From: a virus
Reading direction: 5' to 3' (one strand)
Length of the DNA: 23,686 nucleotides
Virus record (IMG/VR): IMGVR_UViG_3300013093_002166
Span: 1 to 23,686 of that record
How positions within the stretch are numbered: the stretch's first letter is position 1; every line of letters begins with the position of its first letter. Shown one piece after another: positions 1-6,093 of this stretch. The notes under the pieces are model-generated. The model ran no database searches. It had not been told where the DNA came from and saw nothing but the letters and a program-made list of their open reading frames with translations. The position numbers were made by a program, and so were the translations under genes.

Positions 1-64
1 ACAATTCCAAAAATCTTGCTGATCTGGTGTCAATTTTAACTCCAATAGTTTAACAATAGCTAGT

Positions 65-93
65 ATTATACTAGATTATGCCAACTGTGTCAA
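65..93 (-). promoter_or_regulatory. Consensus sigma-70 promoter reading out of the left edge
   Basis: On the minus strand a perfect TTGACA (88-93) and a perfect TATAAT (65-70) are separated by exactly 17 bases. This is the full consensus for the bacterial housekeeping sigma factor. It lies just past the iscA stop codon and points to the next minus-strand gene beyond the window, so it would start a new, probably early, transcription unit. Nothing else is visible in bases 1-99. Confidence 0.8.
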
Positions 94-99
94 ATGGGT

Positions 100-426
100 T
101 TATACTCGAAAACTTTCACCGCAACCGCAACGGTCACGTTCATTTGGATTGATAAAATCAAATCCTTCATTGAGTCCATTGCGGACCCAGTCTACAGTCA
201 TTCCATTCAAATAAGCGTCTGCTTTTTGATCAACTAAAACTATAAATTCTTGTTGGCTATAATTGATCACACCGACTTCTGCTTCGTATTTGTCAACATA
301 TTCTAGTGTATATGCTAAACCACTACAACCTGTGGTCTTTACACCTATGCGAATACCAACGCCTTTACCGCGTTTGGCAAGATTTTGTTTGATCTTAGCC
401 TTGGCTGTGTCTGTTACGGTAATCAT
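100..426 (-). CDS. iscA: A-type iron-sulfur cluster assembly protein (IscA/HesB family)
   Basis: This 108-residue protein is a full-length A-type iron-sulfur carrier, which in bacteria receives or stores Fe-S clusters and passes them to target enzymes in the cytoplasm. The three family cysteines are present: Cys34 in a TTGCSG motif and Cys100 and Cys102 in the C-terminal CGCG motif. The ATG start overlaps the end of the iscU frame by about 32 bases, so the two are probably translated as a coupled pair. It is the last gene before a consensus promoter that opens the next unit. IscA, SufA and ErpA cannot be told apart by eye; linkage to IscU favours the Isc-type name. In a phage it is an auxiliary metabolic gene, presumably host-derived, that may keep Fe-S enzymes supplied during infection. 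Confidence 0.93.
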   Translation of the reverse strand: MITVTDTAKAKIKQNLAKRGKGVGIRIGVKTTGCSGLAYTLEYVDKYEAEVGVINYSQQEFIVLVDQKADAYLNGMTVDWVRNGLNEGFDFINPNERDRCGCGESFRV

Positions 427-781
427 CTATTGCGGCTTTCACACAATCTTCTGCGAGGATTGAGCAGTGGATTTTAACAGGTGGAAGAGCCAACTCCGAG
501 GCGATGTCGCTGTTTTTAATACTTCGCGCCTCGTCCAAAGTTTTTCCTTTAACCCACTCTGTGACCAAGCTAGAACTGGCGATCGCACTACCACATCCGT
601 ATGTCTTGAAACGAGCATCTCTAATAATACCATCTTCATCTACTTTTATTTGTAATTTCATGACATCCCCACAAGCAGGTGCACCGACCATTCCGGTTCC
701 AACTGTAGGATCTCCTTTTTCAAACGATCCTACATTGCGTGGGTTTTCGTAATGGTCGACTACTTTTTCGCTATATGCCAT
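395..781 (-). CDS. iscU: Iron-sulfur cluster scaffold protein IscU
   Basis: This 128-residue protein is a complete IscU, the scaffold on which a [2Fe-2S] cluster is built from sulfur supplied by a cysteine desulfurase. Residue numbering matches the bacterial family: Cys37 (in APACGD), Cys63 (in YGCGSA), and His105-Cys106 bind the cluster, and Asp39 is present. The LPPVK motif at residues 99-103, which the chaperone HscA recognises in host IscU, is intact, so the phage protein could use the host HscA/HscB release machinery. No cysteine desulfurase (IscS) is seen in the window, so sulfur would have to come from the host enzyme. The ATG lies one base past the stop of the upstream solute-binding protein gene, and the 3' end overlaps iscA. 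All catalytic residues are intact, which argues for a working protein. Confidence 0.95.
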   Translation of the reverse strand: MAYSEKVVDHYENPRNVGSFEKGDPTVGTGMVGAPACGDVMKLQIKVDEDGIIRDARFKTYGCGSAIASSSLVTEWVKGKTLDEARSIKNSDIASELALPPVKIHCSILAEDCVKAAIDDYRNRHSQG

Positions 782-782
782 A

Positions 783-1727
783 TTAGTGTAATTGTATCTT
801 CTTTACCAGCCCAGGTGTAAAGTAATCGGCAAATTTAGTGTAAACTATTTGAGTTGCATCAGCAAAACGAGCTTGTTCTTCTGCACTCATTTTAATAACT
901 TCTATACCATCAGCTTCTGCACGAGCTTGTACTTGCTCAACATCGTCGATACTAATAGCACGTTCATAACGAGCGGCTACTTGAGCACTTTCAGAAACAA
1001 TAGTTTGTAGTTCTGGACTCAATGAATTCCAGAAATCAGTACCAATTAGGATACTTGTTAGGAATAAACTGTGTTCTGTATGGTTAATATAATTACTTAC
1101 TCGTGCTTGATTTAATGCATAGATACGCGGGTATGTGCTTTCTCCGACAGTAACATTTGCATTGCCTAAATTATCTGTCAGCTCTTCTAATTCCATCGGA
1201 ACTACGTCAGCTCCTAATGTTTTGAATGTTTCAATAGCTACAGGGCTAAAACTTGTACGTAATTTTACACCACGCAAATCTTCAATACGGCTAACTGCTT
1301 CGTTTCCAGGAATAATACGGAAACCGCCCGAGTATGTAAATGCTAAACCTTTTACTTTCTTTGACTCTTGCAAACTGTTTAGTAAGCTAGCACCAACTTC
1401 ACCTTCAAATACACGAGTTGCATGATCGTGATCTTTAAACAAAAATGGTAAGTCTAATGCATAAAAATCTTTATTAATCTTACCTAGTGTAATTGTGTAA
1501 GTTTGACTCATTTCAATTGCACTAGCATCTAATAAATCTACTAGACTATGCTTGTCAGGACTAACGCCATTGTTATATTTGTCCCCATATTCACCCATAG
1601 TCATAACTTCTATGTCTAACTCTCCAGGTGCTCTTTTATTCACTTCGTTGGCAAATACTTTGGCCGCACGAATAAACAATTCGATTGGTTCGTGTGCTAA
1701 TACCCATTTTACGTGTTTTGCTGTCAT
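783..1727 (-). CDS. TRAP-type solute-binding protein (DctP-like) lacking a signal peptide
   Basis: The 314-residue product matches the DctP family of substrate-binding proteins of TRAP transporters, which in bacteria bind organic acids such as C4-dicarboxylates in the periplasm. Family features include the LPFLF segment near residue 94, the GGFRIIPGN and LRGVKLRTSFSP segments that surround the usual carboxylate-binding arginine, and the FWNSLSPELQ segment near residue 233. The oddity is the N-terminus: MTAKHVKWVLAHEP enters the mature fold directly, with no hydrophobic signal sequence, and no TRAP membrane subunits are nearby. The protein would therefore stay in the infected cell's cytoplasm, or be a virion component, unless exported by another route. 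A GGAGAT ribosome site precedes the ATG. Ligand and role are unknown. Confidence 0.88.
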   Translation of the reverse strand: MTAKHVKWVLAHEPIELFIRAAKVFANEVNKRAPGELDIEVMTMGEYGDKYNNGVSPDKHSLVDLLDASAIEMSQTYTITLGKINKDFYALDLPFLFKDHDHATRVFEGEVGASLLNSLQESKKVKGLAFTYSGGFRIIPGNEAVSRIEDLRGVKLRTSFSPVAIETFKTLGADVVPMELEELTDNLGNANVTVGESTYPRIYALNQARVSNYINHTEHSLFLTSILIGTDFWNSLSPELQTIVSESAQVAARYERAISIDDVEQVQARAEADGIEVIKMSAEEQARFADATQIVYTKFADYFTPGLVKKIQLH

Positions 1728-1749
1728 TTAAGATCTCCGCTTATTTTAC

Positions 1750-2001
1750 TTATTTAGCGTCTTCTACAGGCTCATTAATATCTCTGCCATAATCGCTGGC
1801 ATTCCATGCACGTTCATGGAAAAAATACATAATACTGTTAACTACTAGGGCAAAACTAACTACTCCTAGGCCTACCCAAGGATTACCACTAGCGATCCAT
1901 CCACCAAAGAAATTAGTAATAGTAACCAAAATACGCCAAGTAATAACTTTAGCGAAACTACGTGGAATCTTTTCTTCTACTTTTGTTTTTAAACTGAACA
2001 T
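1750..2001 (-). CDS. Small membrane protein, DUF2061 family
   Basis: This 83-residue protein fits DUF2061: an N-terminal RSFAKVITWRILVT segment leading into a hydrophobic stretch (about residues 20-39), a second hydrophobic stretch (about residues 45-64), and the family's closing FFHERAW motif near residue 65. It should be an inner-membrane protein with two helices. Host relatives are found in many proteobacteria and their function is not established. It sits between the exported small protein and the DctP-like protein. Its ribosome site lies inside a hairpin whose 5' arm is a late promoter box (see 1999-2027), so production is probably restricted to late infection. Confidence 0.8.
   Translation of the reverse strand: MFSLKTKVEEKIPRSFAKVITWRILVTITNFFGGWIASGNPWVGLGVVSFALVVNSIMYFFHERAWNASDYGRDINEPVEDAK
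1751..1758 (-). promoter_or_regulatory. Late-promoter-like box GCTAAATA
   Basis: GCTAAATA on the minus strand, about 24 bases before the ATG of the solute-binding protein gene and overlapping the upstream gene's stop codon. It differs from the T4 late box TATAAATA at its first two bases. Similar CTAAATA boxes recur in this window, so it may be a variant late promoter, but this one alone is weak. Confidence 0.35.
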
Positions 2002-2027
2002 AAAATACCCCTTTCGAGGTATTTATG
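1999..2027 (-). promoter_or_regulatory. Late promoter overlapping an RBS-masking hairpin
   Basis: CATAAATA (2020-2027, minus strand) matches the T4 late box at seven of eight positions. The bases AAATACC inside and after it (2018-2024) pair with GGTATTT (2003-2009). Two further pairs (one G-U, one C-G) close a GAAA tetraloop (2012-2015), giving a nine-pair stem. The GAAAGGGG ribosome site lies in the loop and 3' arm. RNA started at the late promoter would lack the 5' arm and have a free ribosome site, while read-through RNA would be masked. Confidence 0.65.
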
Positions 2028-2029
2028 GA

Positions 2030-2347
2030 TCAATTTGGTACTAATACGATTTTTTTAGTATTAGTTGCTGGATCAATCATTTCTTGCCAATGATATCCAA
2101 CAGGTGGTGCTTGTACAACTGTTTGTGGTTGTTGAACAATAACACTAGGTTGTTGCTCGACAACAACAGTACTTGGACGACTTAGTTCGTATCCAACTAC
2201 ACCGCCAATTAATGCCGGTGCAACCCAGCAGCCGCCGCAACCATAATATCCGCCGTGCCAACCGCCCATGCGATATGGACCGTGGGCTTGTGCACTTGCT
2301 GTACCAAATAATACTAATAATGATAAAGCTAATAATGTCTTTTTCAT
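2030..2347 (-). CDS. Small exported protein of unknown function
   Basis: The 105-residue product starts with a clear signal peptide: MKK, then a hydrophobic core (about residues 4-15), then an Ala-x-Ala cleavage region near residues 17-22. The mature part has a Gly/His/Tyr/Cys-rich stretch (about residues 23-44), a hydrophobic ALIGGVVGYE segment, a Val/Gln/Pro-rich stretch with repeated QQP, and a C-terminus with YHWQEMIDPATNTKK. It resembles small bacterial envelope or periplasmic proteins, but I do not recognise a characterised family. Its leader is near-duplicated upstream of another exported-protein gene at 18655-19057 on the other strand. An AAAGGAG ribosome site lies eight bases before the ATG. 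A role in altering the host envelope is only inference. Confidence 0.75.
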   Translation of the reverse strand: MKKTLLALSLLVLFGTASAQAHGPYRMGGWHGGYYGCGGCWVAPALIGGVVGYELSRPSTVVVEQQPSVIVQQPQTVVQAPPVGYHWQEMIDPATNTKKIVLVPN

Positions 2348-2348
2348 A

Positions 2349-2409
2349 ACATACTCCTTTAAGCGTATAATAATATAACGCCTTAGACTAATATTTAGTT
2401 GACAATTAT
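2349..2409 (-). promoter_or_regulatory. Structured leader, copy A of a duplicated element
   Basis: Read on the minus strand this leader contains ATTGTCAACTAAATATTAG, then TCTAAGGCGTTATATTAT, then TATACGCTTAAAGGAG before the ATG. Nearly the same order and sequence occurs on the plus strand at 18590-18654 (copy B). The TAAG(G)CGT arm pairs with ACGCTTA just before the ribosome site, forming a bulged hairpin. An ACTAAATA late-like box lies at 2392-2399. Function is unproven; it could be a regulated promoter with a 5' hairpin. Confidence 0.55.
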
Positions 2410-3437
2410 GTCATATAAACATTCCTGTAATTGTCTAATAAACAAACCCAATTATGTTTACCACTTGCAAAATTACTAATCTTTTTTTCTTTGTTAGTAG
2501 CATAATTTGGTTCATCAAATACTTCACTTAATACCTGCCGCATAGGCCACCGATGGGTATTTGGATTTCCTTTAATTTTAGTAAAAGGTTCCTTAGTGTT
2601 TATTGCCCATTTTTGAAATTCTATTGAATCAAAAAAACCGTATATATTAGTTGCTACAGATTTTGGCATACTAATTTTATGTTCGTATTGTGCGGTATAC
2701 CAATCTAAATTAAAGATGCAATACCATCTAAGATCTGCTATTGTCTCTATTTTTCTAGGACTAGCATCTATTACTGGTTGTAAAAATTCTAATAATTCTG
2801 GATCTATATTATTTTTATAAGATTCGTAAATTGTTTCCGGAGTACCTAATGTGTGATGAAACATAGCAGTATCACCATTGGCAAAAAAATCATCCGTCGG
2901 TCCAAACAATTGATTACCACACATACCACTAACATAAATCCCGTCTAATTCTTGACAGTTAAATTCATTACTAGTAGGTACTTTTATGTGATGTTTAAAT
3001 TCTTTACGGATTCTTCTATCAAACATATCACCAGATTCGATAATAGAATTATAAGTTCCGTATACTCTTATCTGGTCCGGGTCATTTGCAAAATATTTTA
3101 ATGCAAATAGCACATAGGTACTATCGATACCACCACTCCACATTACATTAATAGGTTTGCCTAAAGATAATAATTCTCGAGCACGTTCTTCTGTAATGCT
3201 GAAAAAATCTTTATTATAATTTAACTCGGCACCGGGCATCGGATGCAAGTCAGGTGTTATATTTAAAAAATGAGGAAGTATTCCAGTTCTATCGTAAACC
3301 ATATTATGAGTATTAAGATTAAAATAATCATAATTGTCATGAAGATTTTCACTGAATTTATCTGATAATAAATTTCGAGAACTTGGAAATGCTTTTATAT
3401 AATTTGAAATAACATGTACGTTATAATAAAGAATCAT
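2406..3437 (-). CDS. Asparagine-synthase-like PP-loop ATP pyrophosphatase
   Basis: The 343-residue protein carries the PP-loop SGGIDST at residues 101-107, after a beta strand (PINVMW), the signature of N-type ATP pyrophosphatases that adenylate a substrate before adding nitrogen or sulfur. The spacing and the C-terminal part (DSIEFQKWA, then THRWPMRQVLSEVF near residue 290) resemble the synthetase domain of asparagine synthase-like enzymes. The N-terminal 80 residues do not look like the usual glutaminase domain and lack an N-terminal Cys2, so ammonia or another donor would be needed, or the preceding 96-residue protein may be a partner. The start overlaps that gene by 17 bases. The region looks more AT-rich than the flanking nrd and late genes, suggesting a separately acquired cassette. 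The substrate cannot be told. Confidence 0.75.
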   Translation of the reverse strand: MILYYNVHVISNYIKAFPSSRNLLSDKFSENLHDNYDYFNLNTHNMVYDRTGILPHFLNITPDLHPMPGAELNYNKDFFSITEERARELLSLGKPINVMWSGGIDSTYVLFALKYFANDPDQIRVYGTYNSIIESGDMFDRRIRKEFKHHIKVPTSNEFNCQELDGIYVSGMCGNQLFGPTDDFFANGDTAMFHHTLGTPETIYESYKNNIDPELLEFLQPVIDASPRKIETIADLRWYCIFNLDWYTAQYEHKISMPKSVATNIYGFFDSIEFQKWAINTKEPFTKIKGNPNTHRWPMRQVLSEVFDEPNYATNKEKKISNFASGKHNWVCLLDNYRNVYMT

Positions 3438-3711
3438 CGTAACTCCATATTTCAGATTTATTTCGAAAATCGATAGTTTTCTTTAATATAGGTATATTTC
3501 TTTTTATCAAATCTTGTATTATATCAATACTTGGTAAAGCATCCGAATTTTTTAACGACGACACAGGAACAATTAAACTCCTGTGCCCATACACAGTTGT
3601 CTGAGAATCATAAAAGAAGTAATCTTTAACAGTAAAACAATTAAAATCTTTTCCGAATGTTGGAAACTCATTTACTTCAAATAAAAATTCTTTTATGAAA
3701 GACTCAATCAC
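3421..3711 (-). CDS. Unknown protein coupled to the PP-loop enzyme (GTG start)
   Basis: A 96-residue protein with no family I recognise. It is rich in Phe, Asp and Lys, with no signal peptide, membrane span or obvious catalytic motif. The only plausible start is GTG at 3711, whose GTGA overlaps the TGA of the histone-like gene, so it is probably translated by re-initiation. Its 3' end overlaps the PP-loop gene by 17 bases. The tight packing suggests that the histone-like protein, this protein and the PP-loop enzyme are made together, and this one may supply the missing N-terminal domain or substrate specificity of the PP-loop enzyme. That role is inference. Confidence 0.6.
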   Translation of the reverse strand: MIESFIKEFLFEVNEFPTFGKDFNCFTVKDYFFYDSQTTVYGHRSLIVPVSSLKNSDALPSIDIIQDLIKRNIPILKKTIDFRNKSEIWSYDDSLL

Positions 3712-3902
3712 TTTGCTTCTTTGCGGGCGTTCTTAACTGCTGTAACGTCGTTACGAGTCTCTTTGCACAATTTAGCCAAATCTTGACAATGTTTACGAAC
3801 GCGAGTACCTGCGGCACCTACTTCTTTATCGTAAAACTTTTCAAAATCTGCTTCCATTGCTTCGATGATTGCAGTAAATTCTGCATATTTGTTTGTGGCC
3901 AT
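3708..3902 (-). CDS. Histone H1-like (Hc1-type) DNA-binding protein
   Basis: This 64-residue, Lys- and Ala-rich protein matches the short Hc1-type histone H1-like proteins of bacteria and phages: an N-terminal acidic helix (EFTAIIEAMEADFEKFYDKE), the AAGTRVRKHCQDL segment with its conserved Thr/Arg-Val-Arg-Lys core near residues 31-38, and a basic C-terminal helix ending ARKEAK. Such proteins bind DNA non-specifically and may compact or remodel it. It is the first gene behind a strong sigma-70-like promoter (3942-3970) and has a well-placed AGGAG ribosome site, so early, high expression is likely, in keeping with a role on host or phage DNA soon after infection. An unusual Cys39 is present. 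Confidence 0.8.
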   Translation of the reverse strand: MATNKYAEFTAIIEAMEADFEKFYDKEVGAAGTRVRKHCQDLAKLCKETRNDVTAVKNARKEAK

Positions 3903-3941
3903 TTAATTTCTCCTTTAGGCGAGTACAGAGTACTTATACCT

Positions 3942-3970
3942 AGTATACAACAGATAAAAATAAATGTCAA
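3942..3970 (-). promoter_or_regulatory. Sigma-70-like promoter of the histone-like gene cassette
   Basis: Minus-strand TTGACA (3965-3970) and TATACT (3942-3947) are separated by 17 bases. The -35 box overlaps the end of the PAAR gene. Between the -10 box and the ribosome site are two small inverted repeats, TATAC/GTATA and AGTAC/GTACT. The promoter would start RNA about 35 bases before the histone-like gene. Confidence 0.8.
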
Positions 3971-4353
3971 CTATTTGCAAACACGTTTGGCGAACCTGAA
4001 CTGATAGTATGATCCATATGCCCATCTGAATCATATTTGTCGCCTAATCTTCCAACTAATAAATTATTAGCATACACGTTACCGCTGTATGTACTTAGAG
4101 CAGGTGCATGTGTAACAGCACTTGGTACACAAGGAGTACCATCATCATGAACCTTCATAGTGTCATTTTGTCGAACTATTCCAATATTGTTCACAAACAC
4201 ATTATCGCTACCTTTATCGGTAGCCTGTGTAGTCGGTGTGTCCCAATGCCAATCTATTGGATTGCCGTGCCCGTCTCGCTGGCATACAGAACCCTGAGCA
4301 CCATCTGTGCAGGCTACTGTATCGGTTCCATTTTTACGAGCTACGGCTGGCAT
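3967..4353 (-). CDS. PAAR-motif tail spike tip protein
   Basis: The 128-residue protein has the features of PAAR proteins, which cap the membrane-piercing spike of contractile phage tails and type VI secretion systems. It opens with MPAVARKNGTD and carries evenly spaced Gly-Asp and His segments (NNIGIVRQNDTMKVHDDG, SGNVYANNLLVGRLGDKYD, DGHMDHTISSGSPNVFANS). Repeated NVF/NVYxN strands followed by VxRxxD/LxD are typical of this fold, and His and Cys residues could bind the tip metal ion. In T4 the equivalent is gp5.4. The end overlaps the -35 box of the next promoter. No clear ribosome site precedes the ATG, which sits eight bases after the upstream gene's stop, so coupled translation is likely. 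Confidence 0.8.
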   Translation of the reverse strand: MPAVARKNGTDTVACTDGAQGSVCQRDGHGNPIDWHWDTPTTQATDKGSDNVFVNNIGIVRQNDTMKVHDDGTPCVPSAVTHAPALSTYSGNVYANNLLVGRLGDKYDSDGHMDHTISSGSPNVFANS

Positions 4354-4361
4354 GTTAATAT

Positions 4362-4652
4362 TTATGCTAATTTAATACCAGTAGTTTGCTCGGTATAACG
4401 ATCTGCGGCATCTTTAATTGTGGGTGCCAAAACCATTATTGTATTTCTGTTAATAGAAACCTCTGCATCTGGATCTGTAGTAAACAAGAATGGAACTAGA
4501 CCAATGCCATCTTTAGTTGCTGTTAAACACAATGGTTTACTAACCTTAACTCCTAATGCACCTTCTTCGATTAATTTAGCAACAATCTCTTCGCCTGCTG
4601 TTGTTTTGATTGTTACAACTTCACCTGGGGTGATACCTTTATTAATTAACAT
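4362..4652 (-). CDS. Small conserved phage protein of unknown function
   Basis: A 96-residue protein starting MLINKGITPGEVVTIKTTAGEEIVAKL, which reads as a small beta-barrel. The opening GEVVTIKTTAGEEIVAKLIEE resembles an SH3- or Sm-like strand pattern, followed by KVSKPLCLTATKDGIGLVPF and a C-terminal helix. There is no signal peptide or membrane span. It lies between glutaredoxin and the PAAR gene, eight bases before the latter. I know similar short proteins from T4-like phages of aquatic bacteria but no assigned function. The Sm-like comparison rests on strand pattern only. Confidence 0.65.
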   Translation of the reverse strand: MLINKGITPGEVVTIKTTAGEEIVAKLIEEGALGVKVSKPLCLTATKDGIGLVPFLFTTDPDAEVSINRNTIMVLAPTIKDAADRYTEQTTGIKLA

Positions 4653-4655
4653 TTA

Positions 4656-4883
4656 TTATACCTTTTCAAAATGAGCTTTTAATTCTGTAAAGCCGCCTAT
4701 TAATTTATCGTCTAAAAATATTTGTGGAACAGTTCTGGCAGTAGGTACTGCTTCTAATAACTGTTCACGAGTATAGTCTTTATTAATGTTACGTTCTTCG
4801 TAATCAATTCCCTTCAGTTTTAGAAGGTTCTTCGCTTGGTCGCAATAAGGACATTGGTTCTTGCTCCACACTATCGCTTTCAT
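4656..4883 (-). CDS. Glutaredoxin
   Basis: The 75-residue protein is a single-domain glutaredoxin with the CPYC redox site at residues 11-14, the TVPQIF cis-proline segment near residue 52, and the GGFTEL glutathione-binding motif near residue 64. It probably re-reduces the phage ribonucleotide reductase encoded just upstream, as phage glutaredoxins do in other T4-like genomes. I chose the ATG at 4883, preceded by AAGGAA. A longer in-frame reading from a GTG at 4946 would add a basic tail not seen in the family. The 5' end overlaps the 58-residue small gene by 80 bases in another frame. Confidence 0.9.
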   Translation of the reverse strand: MKAIVWSKNQCPYCDQAKNLLKLKGIDYEERNINKDYTREQLLEAVPTARTVPQIFLDDKLIGGFTELKAHFEKV

Positions 4884-4980
4884 TTTTTGTTTCCTTTTTC
4901 TTAAAAATTTGATCCCAGTTGCTTTCAAAGGTCTGACGATCGACACTGAAAGGTCTGGATTTACTTCCTTTACCTGACAT
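4804..4980 (-). CDS. Small conserved phage protein (MSGKGSK type), overlapping glutaredoxin
   Basis: A 58-codon gene starting MSGKGSKSRPFSVDRQ, with NWDQIFKKKE near residues 21-30. The start MSGKGSK-x-RPFSV followed by a W-D-x-I-F motif is, from memory, a recurrent tiny protein next to nrdB and glutaredoxin genes in T4-like phages of aquatic bacteria, of unknown function. A strong AGGAGAT ribosome site lies six bases before the ATG and just after the nrdB stop. Relatives as I recall them end soon after the W-D-x-I-F motif; here the frame continues about 28 more codons into the glutaredoxin gene, so the acidic C-terminal part may be incidental. Confidence 0.7.
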   Translation of the reverse strand: MSGKGSKSRPFSVDRQTFESNWDQIFKKKETKNESDSVEQEPMSLLRPSEEPSKTEGN

Positions 4981-4992
4981 TGTTATCTCCTA

Positions 4993-6093
4993 TTATAGTG
5001 CTGGTAAGGCATCGTAGTCAATGCCTTCGCTCATCACGCCAATAACATAATTGGTTGATTCGCTTTCCTGTAATGCTGTTTGTTTTTTACTTGTATCGCT
5101 ATGCTTATTAAACCAAGGGATCGGAGTCGACTTTGGCGCTGTACTTTGATATTTAATACCTATTTCTTTAAGAGCATTAACCGCGGTATAATCAACAAAG
5201 TCCATTAGAATATTTGCATTAAGTCCAATCACAGGACCTTTCTTGAACAAGTATACTGCCCAGTCTTTTTCTTCACGAATTACATCCATATATAAATTAT
5301 ATACTTCTTGTTCGCATTCTTCTTTAACGGCGGCAAAACGGCTGTCTTCTTTGATTACTTGGTTGATTAAGAAAGCAGTCCAGCCTTTGTGTAGCAACTC
5401 ATCTTGCAAAATCAAACTAATAATGTTGCCATTACCAATAAAGATTTTATTCTCAACCATCGCTAGACTTGTAGCAAAGCTAACCATAAAGCGGAATGCC
5501 TCTAGTGCATATGATGCATTAAGAGCCAACCAGATTGCTCGGATGTGTGCTTCTTCTGAATATTGTCCGCCAGTTTCTTTGGCACAATTTATTCTATGTA
5601 ATTGGTCGTAGTAGTCTCCAATACTTGCCGCCATGTCTACAATCTCTTGTGTATCATGAATAGTGTTGAATACATCTTTAGGCACATTGTAAATATTACG
5701 GATTATGTGACTGTAGCTCTTGCTATGGATGTTGGTTTCAAAGAAAGTCCAGTTGTAGACAAGTGCTTCGAGTTCAGGTAAACTGATAACAGGCGTAAAC
5801 ACTTGGCTTGGTCCTCTACCTTGAAGACTATCAAGTGCTGTTTGACGCAATAAATTGCTGGTGAAAATATGTTTAATCGCATCGCTTGCATCCTTAAAAT
5901 CATTTGCGTCTTTACTAAGACTAATCTCTTCGGGTTGCCAGAAGAAGCCTCGGGCTGTCGCTTCAAAGTCTGCAATTTTTTTGTATTTGACTTCTTCAAA
6001 ACGTTGGATAGTAACTGGACCTGCTGGATCCAGAAACATCTTACGTGTCAAATAGTCTGTCTTTGTATTTAAGTTATATTGTTCTTTACTCAT
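4993..6093 (-). CDS. nrdB: Class I ribonucleotide reductase beta subunit
   Basis: The 366-residue protein is the small subunit of aerobic ribonucleotide reductase, which holds the di-iron centre and tyrosyl radical used to make deoxynucleotides. Metal-site residues line up with E. coli NrdB: Asp88 (in LDSLQGR), Glu119, His123, Glu198 (in LEAFRF), Glu232 and His235 (in QDELLH), with radical tyrosine Tyr127 in HSKSYSHIIRN. The acidic C-terminus ending DYDALPAL fits the peptide that docks to NrdA. Between Glu119 and His123 there is one more residue than in E. coli (ETNIH against ETIH). The ATG overlaps the nrdA stop as ATGA, so the subunits are translationally coupled. Confidence 0.97.
   Translation of the reverse strand: MSKEQYNLNTKTDYLTRKMFLDPAGPVTIQRFEEVKYKKIADFEATARGFFWQPEEISLSKDANDFKDASDAIKHIFTSNLLRQTALDSLQGRGPSQVFTPVISLPELEALVYNWTFFETNIHSKSYSHIIRNIYNVPKDVFNTIHDTQEIVDMAASIGDYYDQLHRINCAKETGGQYSEEAHIRAIWLALNASYALEAFRFMVSFATSLAMVENKIFIGNGNIISLILQDELLHKGWTAFLINQVIKEDSRFAAVKEECEQEVYNLYMDVIREEKDWAVYLFKKGPVIGLNANILMDFVDYTAVNALKEIGIKYQSTAPKSTPIPWFNKHSDTSKKQTALQESESTNYVIGVMSEGIDYDALPAL

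Noticed and set aside
4359-4366. CATAAATA late box just before the PAAR gene
   Set aside because: It lies only about six bases before the ATG and overlaps the stop of the neighbouring gene. A transcript from it would start at or near the start codon, and no ribosome site supports it. Probably chance in AT-rich sequence.
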